NCBI RefSeq assembly: GCF_000002995.4
Contig: NW_025062476.1
Location: forward strand, 10,352,501-10,416,500
DNA from: Brugia malayi
Lineage: Eukaryota; Nematoda; Chromadorea; Rhabditida; Onchocercidae
DNA length: 64,000 nucleotides
Reading direction: 5' to 3'
In this document: piece after piece, positions 1-16,839 of the stretch
How the letters are laid out: each line of letters starts with the position of its first letter
How positions within the stretch are numbered: position 1 is the first letter of the stretch
Notes under the pieces: generated by a model
What the model was told of the DNA's origin: nothing
The model's input: only the letters and a program-made list of their open reading frames with translations
Database searches by the model: none
Program-made: the position numbers and the translations under genes

Positions 1-37
1 TATTTTATTCACTTAAAGGAAAAAGCGATGATTTTAG

Positions 38-1075
38 GGGCCTTTTGATGGAATACTTGGTTTCAGTCAAGGTGCAACCTTAGCTTTCTTATTATCTTCT
101 TTGAAACAAAAAGGAGGTACATTCTTGCTTTTTTATTCATAGTTTTAATTTTTGGGTGTTTTTATAGACTTGCTGAACATGTAAAAAGGTTTCCAACAAT
201 TGTTTATTTCAAGTGGTAAACAACAGCAACAATTTTAAGCGAAGATTTACTTGGAGTTTGGATTTCAGATTTTTTTCTTTATTTGCTTTTAGTTATGTTT
301 TTATTTCAAAGTTCAATCTAGTGATCAGATTTCAGATGTGAATATCGATTTTAGATTTCTAATTCTGATATCCGGATTCCCGAGCAGAAATCTTGATCAT
401 CAGGGATTGAACGAGATGGCTCGACCAAATCTTCCATGCCTTCATGTATTCGGCGAAACTGATAAAGTTAGTTTTTATCTCTTTCTCCAAGAAAGATGAT
501 TTTGCAGATATTTCGGAGAATTTATAGTGACTTTCACATCTTGATCTAGAATTTTCTGTTAATGTTTTCTGTGTTTTCAAATGTAAGGGAAGGCATTTCT
601 TGATATCGAACGATGGAAAGATATATTTTTATGGTTGTTGTAACGCAATTACACATTATTTAAAAATATTATTACTGGAAATGTTATAGTTTTAGGCACT
701 AAACTTTAGTTTTTGGTGTGATCATAGCTTTTTTTACACTTATATGAATAATGTATATACACGTAAATTTCATGCACATTCAGTAAATTTCCATATAAGA
801 AAAGAGAAATTCAGTGAGATTGAAGATGGTTGAGCTTTTAAAAGTGGAGTTTTATAGATTTAGAACTAAAATTGTGTATGATTTCAAAAATAATCTTGAT
901 TTTCAAAACACAGGTCGTCTCTCATGAACTAAGTGCAGAGCTTGTGAAACTTTTCGACAAAGATATGGTTGTTGCAGTTAAACATCCAGGTGGACATATG
1001 ATGCCTAATATGTCCAAATATAAGACGGTGATTGATAAATTCTTTGGAATAGTCAAAAGTGTTGATAGCATTTAA
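38..1075 (+). CDS. OVCA2-type serine hydrolase (FSH1 family), 3' part
   Basis: Three exons are visible: 38-116, 336-466 and 914-1075. They join in frame to the last 123 residues of an alpha/beta hydrolase; earlier exons lie outside the window. The fragment opens with GPFDGILGFSQGA, whose GFSQG holds the nucleophile serine of the family. FLILISGFPSR is the next conserved strand, FGETDK carries the acid residue and HPGGH the histidine, so the whole catalytic triad can be seen. OVCA2 relatives cleave ester bonds, with activity on long-chain alkyl esters known for the human enzyme; the substrate here is unknown. The last exon ends SVDSI and a poly(A) signal AATAAA overlaps the region just after the stop (about 1076-1081). 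Splice sites are GAG|GTACAT, TTCAG|AT, AAA|GTTAGT and CAG|GTC. C. elegans has one clear OVCA2 homologue of this kind. The family call is firm; the start is not in view. Confidence 0.9.
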
Positions 1076-1909
1076 AATAAATCACTGATACTGATGTGTT
1101 ATTATACCACACCATAAAAATTTCGTGGTGAAACGGCAGCAGGAAGTGTTCAAGTCAAATTAGCTTTATTTTCCTTGGCTATATGTTAACTTGTCAGAAG
1201 TTATAGGTTTAGTAATATGCACAGCACACTAATCAATTTGCAATTTTAAGCATGCTAAAATATTACTCTCGTTTGAATATAAACTAAGCTTGAAGCATTC
1301 AAGTGTATCAGTATGATGTTTGGATGCATGTAGTAAAATATTTCAGCCAATATCAGATGCGAAAAATATTGCATATTTGGGTTATAATATAAGTGTTGTC
1401 CGATGATCTAATTGTGTCAACAATAATTCAAAAAGATTATTGACCTTTTGTTCTGTAAAACAACAAAAGATGGATTTTCATTTAGACAGATATTATCAAA
1501 TTTTCATAAAATGGTATATTTTTTGGAAAGGAATATTTTTCAAAGAAAAATGAGATAAAATCCTAAATAATCAATAGAGACGACATATCTTCTTGCTCTT
1601 CTTTCCTCTAAATTTCTTTGTCAATCGTAATTGGAAGATGTAGTAATGTACAATTAGTCTTTTGCAATCAATTTACGAATTTAAATTTCATTGTTAATTT
1701 TAGATGCAGTTATTCTATGTCTTGTTTCATATTTCCTTAGCAATTGAAAATTGAAAGTATATATGAAAACAATTTTTCAGATATTGAAATGATAGCTGGA
1801 AGATTTACTGTAAATATGTGAAGTTTGATAACATTTTAAAGTGGAATCTGGGAAAATTGCATCACCTATTTATGCTCAAAATCAAGGAAAAAGTGTTTAC
1901 ATTTTGTAA
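1076..1909. other. Intergenic spacer between two convergent 3' ends
   Basis: This AT-rich stretch separates the 3' end of the OVCA2-type gene from the 3' end of the thrombospondin-type gene. It should hold both 3' untranslated regions. I see no coding exon, RNA gene or notable repeat in it. Confidence 0.6.
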
Positions 1910-3870
1910 TTAATAATAGTAATAGTAGTCATAGTAGTCATATTCGTATGTTTCATCAAACATTTTTTGTGATTTGCCTGATTTTTGACCATTTTGTGGG
2001 TTTGATACCGTTCGTGGCAGGTGCTGTCGATTACGTCTTTGTCGTTGTTTGTAATTCTTCCGATCATGACCTTTTCTGCCACTTTTGTTTTTCTTTTTTA
2101 AATCTGCAAGTATATTAAATGATACTTTTTAATAGTATTATCTTATAGCACCTAGATATTTTATTTTTCAATTTTTTCAGTGATGTCATTTTTCATTTTG
2201 TGTTAATTCATCAGTAGTTGAATACTATAAAACGAAATTTCTGAAATCCGATCTTATCTTACAAAGGCATAAATTGGAAGTTTCATCTTTTGCCGAACAA
2301 GTGGGAATGATTTGGGACTTTATCAAAATTTTCAGTGATATTTTTAGATGAATGAAGACAACATGAAAAACAATTACCATGATGAAATTGAGAAATTAAG
2401 TACTTTTCCATGTAACAGTCAAGTGATACGTGTCGCATAGAGAACTTACCGTGTGGCGCATCCCAATTTTCAATACCGAATTTAAGAATTTCAGTGTTAT
2501 TTGCTTTGCTATCCATTTCATTATCAATTTCTCCACTGCCCTCAATGAGGTCATCATTTTTGGTATCGTTTAGTCTATGGGTCATATTGAAAAGTGTATC
2601 AGTTTCTTCCGAATTTGTATTTCCGAATTTATTATTACTGGAAAGTTCTATTCCTTTAATACTTTTCCAAGCACGTAACACTTCCATTTTTTCATCCTGT
2701 GAATCATCATATTTGGGCTTGTCATCTTTAATATTTTTCCAGGCAAGTATTGCTTCCTCTCTTTGATCTTGTGAATTGTCAAATTTTGACTTGTCATCTT
2801 CCTTAATACTTTCCCAAGCACGTAACGCTTCCTCCCTTTGATCTTTTGAATTATTAAATTTCGACTGGTCATCTTCTTTAATACTTCTCCAAGCATCTAC
2901 TGCTTCCTTTTTCTGGTCTTCTAAATCATCGGTTTTTGTTTTATTTTGAATTTTTTCCGGTACCAAGCACTTTTCATTTATGAATTTAAATGGTTCACAG
3001 CACAGTTCCTCTTCATCCATACATGGTTTCAGGTTACAGTGGCGGACGTGTACAATATGCGTACCATTTCTAAAAGAGCAAATAATAAAATTTAAATTCC
3101 TTCTATAAGAATGTTAAAGTTATAAGAAATTGCATCTGTGAATGATATCTGTAAATTTTCTTCATCAAAAATTATTGAAATTTTCTGAAAGATTAACCTT
3201 AGAAATAAATTTCGAGAATAGTAATACAAACATACGGAAAGATTAGCGTACGGTTTTGTATGCCACATCCACCGCATGAATCTGAACATTCACTCCAGTT
3301 GCTCCAATCTTCTAAAAAAATAGTTGAAACAATTTCTGTCTTTTTTAATTTTAAAATTTCTTGTCAATATTTATAGTTGAGCGAATTTCAAAATATTCTA
3401 AAGTGACGTCTTAATAAGGTACTATTTGAAATTTGCAAATGAAGAAATTTAACTTACCATTTGATAAATCGATTAATGATTTGTCTATAATGGAATTCGT
3501 TTCGTTCTCCTAAAACGGTGACTTTTTCAAGCATAATTTCAAATGTTTGTTTGTGTACTTACAAATTCATTTTAACTCATTTTAGCATAATTTTATTATA
3601 ATTTAAAAATTTATTCCCTTACATGACTATATAATTTTTGCACCATTTTACAACATAGCTTTATAAAAAAAAGAAAATTACTTTTATTTTGTATGGCATA
3701 AAACTTGCTTAATTAATAAGATGAACTTTTATTATTAATTAATTAGATAAGAATATATTTTAAAAAATGCTTCTTATTTAAATTTCAAATTTAAAGAACT
3801 GAATTGTTACTTGAGAAGCATTAGCCTGTATGAAAAGAAATGATAGGACTGTAAAACAGATGAACAACAT
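1910..3870 (-). CDS. Secreted thrombospondin type-1 domain protein with 25-residue repeats
   Basis: Five exons (3870-3811, 3509-3458, 3311-3236, 3069-2450, 2103-1910) join in frame to 333 residues. Residues 1-19 (MLFICFTVLSFLFIQANAS) are a signal peptide, which also supports the start. Residues about 39-79 form one TSP1 domain with the C-mannosylation motif WSNW and WSECSDSCGGCG, ending RHCNLKPC. A second cysteine cluster (LCCEPF, EKC) follows. Four tandem repeats of about 25 residues cover about 114-202, each with a core like EEALRAWESIKEDD. After them comes an acidic stretch with EGSGE near Ser241, a typical chondroitin attachment motif in nematode core proteins. The last exon is very basic (KKKNKSGRKG) and ends in a tyrosine-rich tail, YEYDYYDYYYYY. 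There are several N-x-S/T sites. The protein is most likely secreted to matrix or cuticle. I do not recognise a named orthologue, and the function is inferred only from the domains. Confidence 0.85.
2666..2934 (-). repeat. Coding tandem repeat, 75-bp period, four units
   Basis: Within the large exon of the thrombospondin-type gene, four units of about 75 bp encode the 25-residue repeats. The repeat tryptophans are spaced 25, 25 and 24 residues apart. The units have diverged (RSIKEDD, ESIKEDD, KNIKDD, KSIKG), so the array is not a recent artefact, but copy number could vary between strains. Confidence 0.8.
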
Positions 3871-6800
3871 GCAGAAGAATGGTGATCTGAGTTTATCACA
3901 AATGAATCGGTCGTTATATGTGCATGATAAGATCAACAAAATGATCATCGTTAATGGATGATGACCTTGGACCTATTCTATTTCCAAATATCTTCAATGG
4001 ATTATCATTGGTTCATAGCAATCTATCATATCTCTAAGATATGGAATTTAACAAAATGATTAGCTGTAACTTTTACTCATAAAATTTCGTGAAAATTGGA
4101 TAAGCTTTCTTGTCCATTGTTTTGATCATTTCTTTTTGTTTTACAATTTATCTAGTCACTGTACTGATTTCAATAAAACTGATCTAAGAAATTCTGATCT
4201 AAAAAAATCGATCTAAAAACTGATCCAAAAAAATAAAAAAATTCGATATTAATCAACATCACTTAGCTATTGTTCGCAGTTTTTGCATTAAAATTTATCA
4301 TATTTAAATTAAATGTTAAAGGTTTTATTAATCTGAAATTTGAAAGTAACATATAATTATTTATTTGTAAATGATTTTGTAAACTAAGATAATATCGAAA
4401 ATGCTATAATATTCATTTGAGGGTTGATCAATGTATATATCAAAAATGATCAATTCTTGATTGTTTTATCGATTGCTTTTTAGAGAATCAAAATGTTCAG
4501 AGGTAGTAAATTTACTTATTTATTGAGCTTTTAAATTTTAAAAATAAATTAGGTTGGAATACTGCGGTTTATTTACATTATATTTCTTCCTTGCTTTTAA
4601 TATCAAAATTAAATTGAAATTTTAAACGAAAAAAGGGATAGGAGAAATTCATGGTAGGATCGTAGTTGAAAGATTTTTTTGAAATTAATATTGTACAGAA
4701 ACAATTTGATATTTTAAGTATTTTTTGATAATTGAGTTTCTCACAGCAAAACGAATGATTTGATAAATTGATAAGTTTGACAAGAGTTTATGAAAAAAAA
4801 GTTTTAAATATTATAGTAAATAGCATTATTTCTAATATAAGCAATCAAAAAAATATAAAAGCAATGAAAGTTTACACTTACAAATGAATATTCATCAAAG
4901 GAACAGCGCTCCTTATCATTTTATCACTGTTATCACTTTGAAATCAGTTCAACTTCATTTAGCTGTTATTATATATCAGAAATATCACTGTTTGTCGATG
5001 CTATCAGACTTCAACGGGTCAAAATTTACAAACAAAGAACTGCGTTACAATGATATTTACGATAATAAATTCCCCAAAGGTTATTCCATAAATTTGTTGG
5101 TTATCAAAAAATAAGCTTCTTTTAAGTAAGATTAATATTTATTGTTGGAATTAAACTCTTCCGGTCTTCTAATTTCGAGAATAATCTGATAGCAATTATC
5201 AACTCTTGTATACATCATACTAAATCTTCTTCGATTTTGTTTTCCCTAGTGGAAAAGTGCAAATGTCCGTATGATTAATTGCTATTTTTTAATCAATAAC
5301 TTGGCCAAAAATTTTATAAATGCTCAAATTTTGTTTGTTTCTGTTTCTAAAAACACTCAAACATAGATAAATTGCAATTAATTTCACTTACTTTGATTAT
5401 TTGATAACTATTTGATAGCTCTCTTCAATATTCAATAATAATCGATTTAATCATTTGTAAAAAACCGAATTCAAAATCATATAAAAGGCTTTTAAATTTC
5501 ATTTTAAAATTTGATAAATTTATAAAAAGGAAAGAATAAAATTTTCTTAAACTTAAAAAATTTACTGAAATTTTAGCAACGATTGTTTTTGTTTATTTTC
5601 ATTTTTATTTAAACAGTTTACATTGTGAAGCGAATTATTTTTCAAAAGAGAAATTGGATGCTAACAGTAAATTTCATTTAATAATAAAGTAAGAATGATA
5701 TTACTGATCGAATTTTTTCGCAGTGTTCAATAGATGCATTTGCAAATGTACAATGATTAATTTTTAAAATGTTTCAAAATGGATGAAAAGTAAACATAGC
5801 TTTGTATTTAAGTAACCAATATTTTTGTGTAAATGTATTGGAAATTTTAGCAGCTTTTTAAAGTGTTCTCAAGAGAATATGAAATCAATAATTTATGTAC
5901 TCAAAAACTGGTAGACATTAAAATCGTCTTTCAATCAACAATAAGACAACAACATGGGTCAACGAAAGCTTCCATAATCTTCAAGAAAAGTTTTGGAAAA
6001 TTTCAAAACACGTAAAGCATTATTTATAGCTGATTGTGTTACTAATTATGAAACAAACAAAATTTTGAAATTACATCAATTTCTTAATCTTCAAAACAAC
6101 GTAAATATGAATTTAAAAAAAAAGTGCTGATTGTTTACTTGAATAGAAAAAATTTTCCTTCATTTTAGCAGAAAATTCTTTACTTGAAAACATCAAATTT
6201 TTGAATTTATGAGAATTTTTAAAATTCTCATAAATTCTCAAATTCATATGTTATATTCATGACATTTTCATTCATTTCTGCCTTTTTTTTTCTTTCCTTT
6301 TTGTTTTCTTGTTTGTTTTCTTTTTTTTTTTTTCGTTTTGTCATTCATTGAGAAGATTAAGTAGGAATTTTAAGTGAATGAATACGAGAAGAGAATTTTG
6401 AAACGATGATAAAATTGAAGTGAAATGAAGAGAAAGCAAAGGGAAGGAATGATTGTGGAAGACAACAAAAGCCATTTGATAAATGATGCGATGGATATTT
6501 GCTATGGCTAGGATATGAAACGGTGTAACGAATGAGGAATGAAATCACTAGGGACAGAAGCCTTAAAAACTTTCTGATTTTGTCTATCAAACATTGTTGG
6601 CTATTTTCATAAAACTTTTTCAGCTCATCGTAATGCTTATCTGAAGACAATATCTATGAATGTAAGAAAGTAAGCGGTAGAATAAAAACTATAAAATATT
6701 TTCAAAATGTTTACTACATTTTTATTTTTCATCTTTGAGAGCCATTCATCCAGTTTTCTATCTATTGCATCCCATTCTCCGGAATGCTGTACGGATATTC

Positions 6801-9800
6801 GTTTTGAAGTGAATAGTTGCTGATTAGAAAAGGATGAAATTGTGCTTTAGAAAAATGTTGCGCATTTCTTTTAATATTATTATGTTAATTTCATTTTTGT
6901 CATTTTCTTTATTTGCCTGATAACAGTTTATTGTTTTCTTTTTCCTCTTCTAATAAATTTCTTCTCAAATTTTTAAAATTTATTGAAAATTTTCGATTTT
7001 TTAATAGAATTTTGAAACAAAAAACAAAGTTTCGTTCACTTCTTGTTTCATTTTTTTTATTCTGAAAGAATTTTCTAAAATTGATCTCATCATAAATTAT
7101 AAATTTATGACATCATTAATTTTTGTTCATCTTTGTCATCGCTAATAATTTCAGCAATTCTCATCTTCTTTTGAAAAGAAAAGAAAACGATAAGAGACTT
7201 TTTTCTTTTATAAATTTCATTGAAATTTTAAAGCTTTCTTTTGAACTTTGAAATCTGCAAAAAAAAAAAAGCGCTCTAAAAGGAGAGAAAATGCTTTTCA
7301 ATCATATCTAAACCAAATTTAAATCTATTCATCATGATTACGCTAATTTTTATTTCATCACAAACTTTAAAATTAAAATGATTCATAGAAGTAAATTGAT
7401 GAATTATTTTTTTATACCCATTCCGGCTTCATTTATTTTAAAATCTAATCAAAACTAATAATAAATCTTAAAATAGCTCACTAGTAGCACTCAGTGATAA
7501 AATGATTTCAGTGTGATCGTTTAGCTTATCATTTCACTTAAAGTATATAATTTTTACATACTAATTGTAGTAAATCAAAGTTTGCCAACTAATCTTGAAA
7601 AATCAAAATAAGCAATCTTTTGCCGTTAGGCATACAAATTTTAGTTCAAAGTGAAACCAATTATGATGATTTATGGCCAATATAATGTGTCATAAATTTT
7701 TTTATGTTAAATAAAACTTTGATTGCATTTAATCGCAAATATATTCCCTAATCAAGCTTATAATTAAGCATGCTGCTATTTCACCTAGAATAATAAATTT
7801 TTCCAAAAGAAAATTTTAATTATTTAAAAATATTATTTAAAATATTTGTTGAAGTTATTATCATTAAAATTTTTGGCCATTATTTTGATTATTCTTAAGA
7901 AAATTATCAAAGACAACTTTGAAAATTTTTTTGAAAAAAATCACTAACGATTGTTTGAAAAGCATAAAGCAAACAAAATAACAAATCAAATTACTATTGA
8001 TGGGAAAAGTTAAAATTGTAAATTTAAAATTAAGCAATGTTTGAATAAGCAGAAAATCCCAATCAATGTGTTTTAATTAAATCTTTATCACTCTTATCAC
8101 ATATTGTTTAAATTTATTTTTTTATACTTTTGAACACAGTGATTTTTATTTTAAGAAAAGAATTAGTAAATTGAATCCTTATCATTCAATGCAAATTTTG
8201 GTACTAATGCATATTTTGTCACTTTTAAAATTCAAATATTTCATATTCTGTTCTATAATAGTGTGATGTTATTACCTCTTCGTATAAAATAATCGATAAT
8301 TCAATGAGTCAATTATTATCAGTAAAAAAATTGATATCTTTGAAAAATTTCAAAAAATAATCCAAAAATTTTCCCAACAATAATTAGGAAAAATTCTGCG
8401 TCATTTTAACATATAATTTAATATAGTATCGTTAACTTAGTGATCGTTTTACGTTTGAGCACGTGAAGTGTGATTTAATTCCAATTATAGTGGATTTATT
8501 GTAAAAAAAGAAATACATTCATTTTCTAACTTTTATCTTTCTTTTTTCTTGCTTCCTAACTTCTTCAAAACTTTTTTAACTTTAAAACTTCTTTAAAATT
8601 TTTTCATTCATGAATAAAAACGATACAATTTTTGATGATTTATAAATTATACAAAAAATTTATAAATTTGCTAAATTTTCATTGTGAAAAGTAGTATCTT
8701 CTTATTTCCGCAATTGTGATTTGATCTTTGTTCTGTGTTCTCATCGCTATTAATTTGGTCCGAATGTGATGAAGCCTAAAATAAAATATAATTTATAATA
8801 TCTAATTTAGCAAAGTATTAGTTAAATCTTTACTTTCTTTTATAATTTCGAAATTGCAATAGTAAATCGCATTTACTGAAAATATTAGAAGCAAATATTA
8901 TTTAGCATTCTGTTAGTAAACGTCGAAAATTTTGGAAGAAAAAAAAAAGAAAAAGACCCATTATAGGGTTATTGACATGCAATGCAAGGATTTCAATAAT
9001 TTTAAAGCTTCTGAATACTTTTATTCCATTAAAAAAAAGAAAAAGTGATTGATTATTGTTGAGGAAAAGAAGAAGCAACTTGCGCCCTTTCATGTTTAAC
9101 ATCCTAGCAACACAATAATTACAAATTCAATCTCTTTTTATGTTTTGAATGACGAAAAAAAGGCCAAATTGAGAACCCTTCTACTCCTTCCTCTTCCTTT
9201 CTATCTTTTTTTTCCGACTGATCATCTGGCCATCCTTGCATTCGTCTTCAATTTTCACAAATCTCATCGAAAATCAGCAATTTCAATTGAAAGCTCTTTT
9301 TTTTTCCATTCCACCCGAACAAACTAGCATTTACTCATTCATTAGTAATGTCAATAATCATAATTATTGGAATATTCCATTCAAAATTTTGATAATTGGA
9401 GGTTGTAATCACTTAACATTACTAATAACATTCATAAATTCGTTAAATCTAAAATAAGAAACTTTTTTCTTTCAGAAAAATTCGAGTATGTCATCTTAAG
9501 CTTACACATAACAGTTTCAGTTTTGTTTGATAAAACAACTTCTTGTGATTGAGCAAGATAAGATTAAAGGATGTATTCCAATAAATCAGTAAGAGAAGTT
9601 TAATTTTGATCGATCGAATGATTGGTGACATAAATGATATAAATAACTACGATTATGCAATTATGGAATTATCGAAGGACTTCTCTGATAATTAAATGTA
9701 AGCAAAATACTTATATAACTAGATTTTGTTTCTTTAATTTAATTTTCATTTTTTTTGAATAAATTTAAACGACATTTTGTTGTAAATTGCATTAAAACAC

Positions 9801-9959
9801 GCAGTTTACATTTGTTTTTTTTTCTTTTTAGCGTAATAAAAGAAAGTTTAGATGCACTTAAAACAGTTCAATTATTTATTTGATGAAAAATTTATACATA
9901 TTATTAATTTACAGTTATGTATAAATTTATTGTTGTGTCGTTATTGCTGTCAAATAATA
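3871..9959. other. 6.1 kb AT-rich intergenic region between divergent genes
   Basis: This region lies between the start codons of the thrombospondin-type gene (minus) and the TMEM151-type gene (plus) and must hold both promoters. It is rich in A and T runs. I found no exon with convincing codon use or splice sites. The one structure worth listing is a 35-bp palindrome at 6203-6237, given separately. Confidence 0.5.
6203..6237. repeat. Perfect 35-bp hairpin palindrome
   Basis: Two 17-base arms (left arm gaatttatgagaatttt) flank a single central T and are exact reverse complements. It lies far from any gene start, in AT-rich spacer. Part of the right arm (ttctca, aattcat) repeats just downstream. 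Confidence 0.8.
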
Positions 9960-13910
<3,951 letters not shown>

Positions 13911-15881
13911 ATGAAACAATTTCAAATTATGTTTACTCGTAACCTTCTTGTTGTGCATTTTGACAGAGATAAGTGGAAAGGATGTTATTATATTGCGCTA
14001 ACTTCTCATTTCTCACATGTTTCTTTCGTTTCTTTTATTTCATTTATGTTCTAAAGATATTTGTTATTTGCAGTTGTTCGTTAATTTTTGTGTAAATGTG
14101 ATTTGTCTAAAATATGTGAAGTGTGAGCCAAAAGTGCCATACATTAGATAAGTAACAGTCACATAAATGAATAAAAAGAAAGCAAAAAACAAATGATGTA
14201 ACCCACGTAGAATACAAAAGTTTTCATTAAAAGTTTCCAAAATTAATCTTTAAAGTAAATTGAACTGAAATAAAATGGATCAAATTTCACTAAATCAAGT
14301 TGATTCGAATTTAAATTAAAATTGAACTAAATTGAAATATAGTAGATTTTATAGTGCATGTATCTATTATCTTCATCTCTTCTTTTTAAGATTGAAAATG
14401 CAAACATTTTAAGAGATATAATTTGAAAACAATAAAATGTGACATCGTTTCATCGATATGAATTATCTGCTTTAGACGATGATTATTGCATTAATGGTTG
14501 AAAGCTTCCCTTTGATGCTTCTACCCTTATTACCATTGCTGGACAAGAAGGATATTATAAATGAAACTGCAAACATACTTCCTCATCTCAAATTTAGATC
14601 ACTCTGTCATCAGACGTAGATGGTTATTTTCTTCAATTTTTATAACTCGCAAATACTTATTCATTCTTTTTTTCATATATTTCCACTTTCCCATAATTTT
14701 TTTGTCACTTTACAAGTGTCAATTTTGTTGAAGTGAATTTTCACAGAATTATTTTAATTTTAATTTGTAATTCTAACATTTCTGGGAATTTTGTGGTGAT
14801 TAGTACGACTTATTATTTAAGCAATATTTCTTGCTCTACTTTAGAAATTTAGAATTTATAATACCATACATTTCTGTTTCAATGTGTTTCTTACATAGAG
14901 AAAATAATGTTTAAATATTTGAAGTAATTGAAAAATGCTTTTTGCTAATAATTTTTTGCTAAATTTTCTTTTCAAAATATCCCTTCCTCTAACTTATGAA
15001 ACTTTTTTCTGCTTTCAAACTTTCAAAGTGCTTTTGAAGAAGGAAAGATATGCTAAATGAGACAATAAAAAAATGCATTTTTATAATTCATTCCAAAACA
15101 AAATTTATTAGGAAATTACAAATATTCTTCATTTTTTATATATTCAATTTCCAACAAATATATTTGTATTATTTAATGGAAAGAATTATAGGATTGAAAT
15201 CTAATTAAACAACTATGGTGAAACACCACCTCTCCCTCTCGCTCTCTCTCTCTCGCTTCTGTATAACTATTTAATATATTATTATCAATCATTAATTTGA
15301 TATTTTGGATGAATTTTCAATTACATTAGTCTTTTGCTCTCCTTAATTTTGATTTTATTCTTTATTCTCACATTATTTATTATATTATAGGGTAACTTTT
15401 AATTACATATTATATGACTCATTATACAATAGATTAGTTGATCTGAAATACCTGATCATTTGAATGATTGAATAAATCAAAAACAAATCGATTGACAACA
15501 TGAGCCATTATTGCTTTCTTTTTCTGCAGAAAAGGAATTAAATGATGAAATTAGTTCAACAAATGAATTTCTCTGAATTAATAAAAATTTAATCAAATAG
15601 TTCAAGTCAAAATATTTTGCTATGAAATATTAATTCAAAATTAGTTTTTTTTTTTCTTTCGTTTTTTTTATCATTTAATGAATTTCTTCTTCTTCCTATT
15701 GAAAGAAGAAAAAAATAATAATGAATGAACGATGAACGGATAAAGGAGCGATAATTAAAAAGAGACGAAGTTATGGGCGGTAAATGAATGAAGAACAGTG
15801 GAAGGAGAAGGTTGAATGAGATAGATAAGTGGTCGAACTAATTAATTTAACGAATGAAATAAATGCATTGATAGTGAAGAA

Positions 15882-15945
15882 ATGATAATGATAAGTCTCA
15901 TTGCATTTTCGCATCTGGTATTATTAGCGGTGATAGCAAACGATG
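15882..15945 (+). other. Possible orphan first exon encoding a signal peptide
   Basis: An ATG opens a hydrophobic reading frame, MIMISLIAFSHLVLLAVIAN, followed by GATG and a donor-like GTATGT. It looks like a first exon for a secreted protein. I could not find a partner exon in the next 2 kb; the best candidate acceptor, near 17939, leads into low-complexity sequence. It may be chance, a decayed gene, or the start of a gene with a distant second exon. Confidence 0.25.
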
Positions 15946-16306
15946 GTATGTTATGCTTTTGTTGTATTATATTTAAATTATTAAATTCAAACTATCAATG
16001 AATTCTATAATTAATAAATTATCCTAGAATAATTTGTTTTTCTTTCTTTTTTGGAAATGCTTTTAGATTTCCTAATTAAAAAATGATAACTTTTCGTACC
16101 ATTGTTATCAGATTATCTACTATCAGATATGCTATAAATAATAAATCATAATAAAGATGATTCAATAATAGATTTTTATTATAAATTTAATTCCACTAAT
16201 TGTATTTCATTCCTCTTTTCTCATACAACAAAAAACTAATTTTGTTACCAATCTTTGTTTACATTTATACAAATTTTTCCGCTGATTTTCGGGTTGTCAG
16301 CTTAGT

Positions 16307-16524
16307 TCTGCATATGAACTAATCAACCTTTGAACTTACCTATTAACTATGAACTTACATATGAATTTCTGCATATGAACTAATCAACCTTTGAACTTAC
16401 CTATTAACTATGAACTTACATATGAATTTCTGCATATGAACTAATCAACCTTTGAACTTACCTATTAACTATGAACTTACATATGAATTTCTGCATATGA
16501 ACTAATCAACCTTACCTATTAACT
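16307..16524. repeat. 61-bp tandem repeat, about 3.5 copies
   Basis: The unit starts tctgcatatgaactaatcaa and recurs at 16307, 16368, 16429 and 16490. The first three copies are nearly identical; the last is cut short by an internal deletion. The unit is rich in NdeI-type catatg and in gaactta words and has no coding potential across copies. Confidence 0.9.
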
Positions 16525-16839
16525 ATTGTTCATTCTACGTACTTGGGTGGTTTTTTGGGGGTATTTTAGTGATCGTATTAATTCTTCATTATATTTATGC
16601 ATTGCGCGTTGTTATAATGTTGATTTTTGCGTTAATGTTGATTTTGTCTGGTTTAATTACCCAAGTTTGAGGCTAATTTACTACTGGACGACATTCAGTT
16701 AGACTGGGTTCCTTATTTCATGTTAAGCGTTTAAGAGCTAAGTCGATATCGTCCTTATATTGATTAGTTTTTTTACCTATGTTGATCAGTTTAAAATAAC
16801 TTTATCATCATTTGCCATTTCTTTATATTTCTCTCCTTT

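Noticed and set aside
359..580. Minus-strand ORF of 73 codons
   Set aside because: It lies antisense to a real exon of the OVCA2-type gene (336-466).
2494..2766. Plus-strand ORF of 90 codons
   Set aside because: It is the antisense shadow of the repeat-bearing exon of the thrombospondin-type gene.
4884..5114. Plus-strand ORF of 76 codons in the long spacer
   Set aside because: No start context, no splice partners and no recognisable family; codon content looks random for AT-rich DNA.
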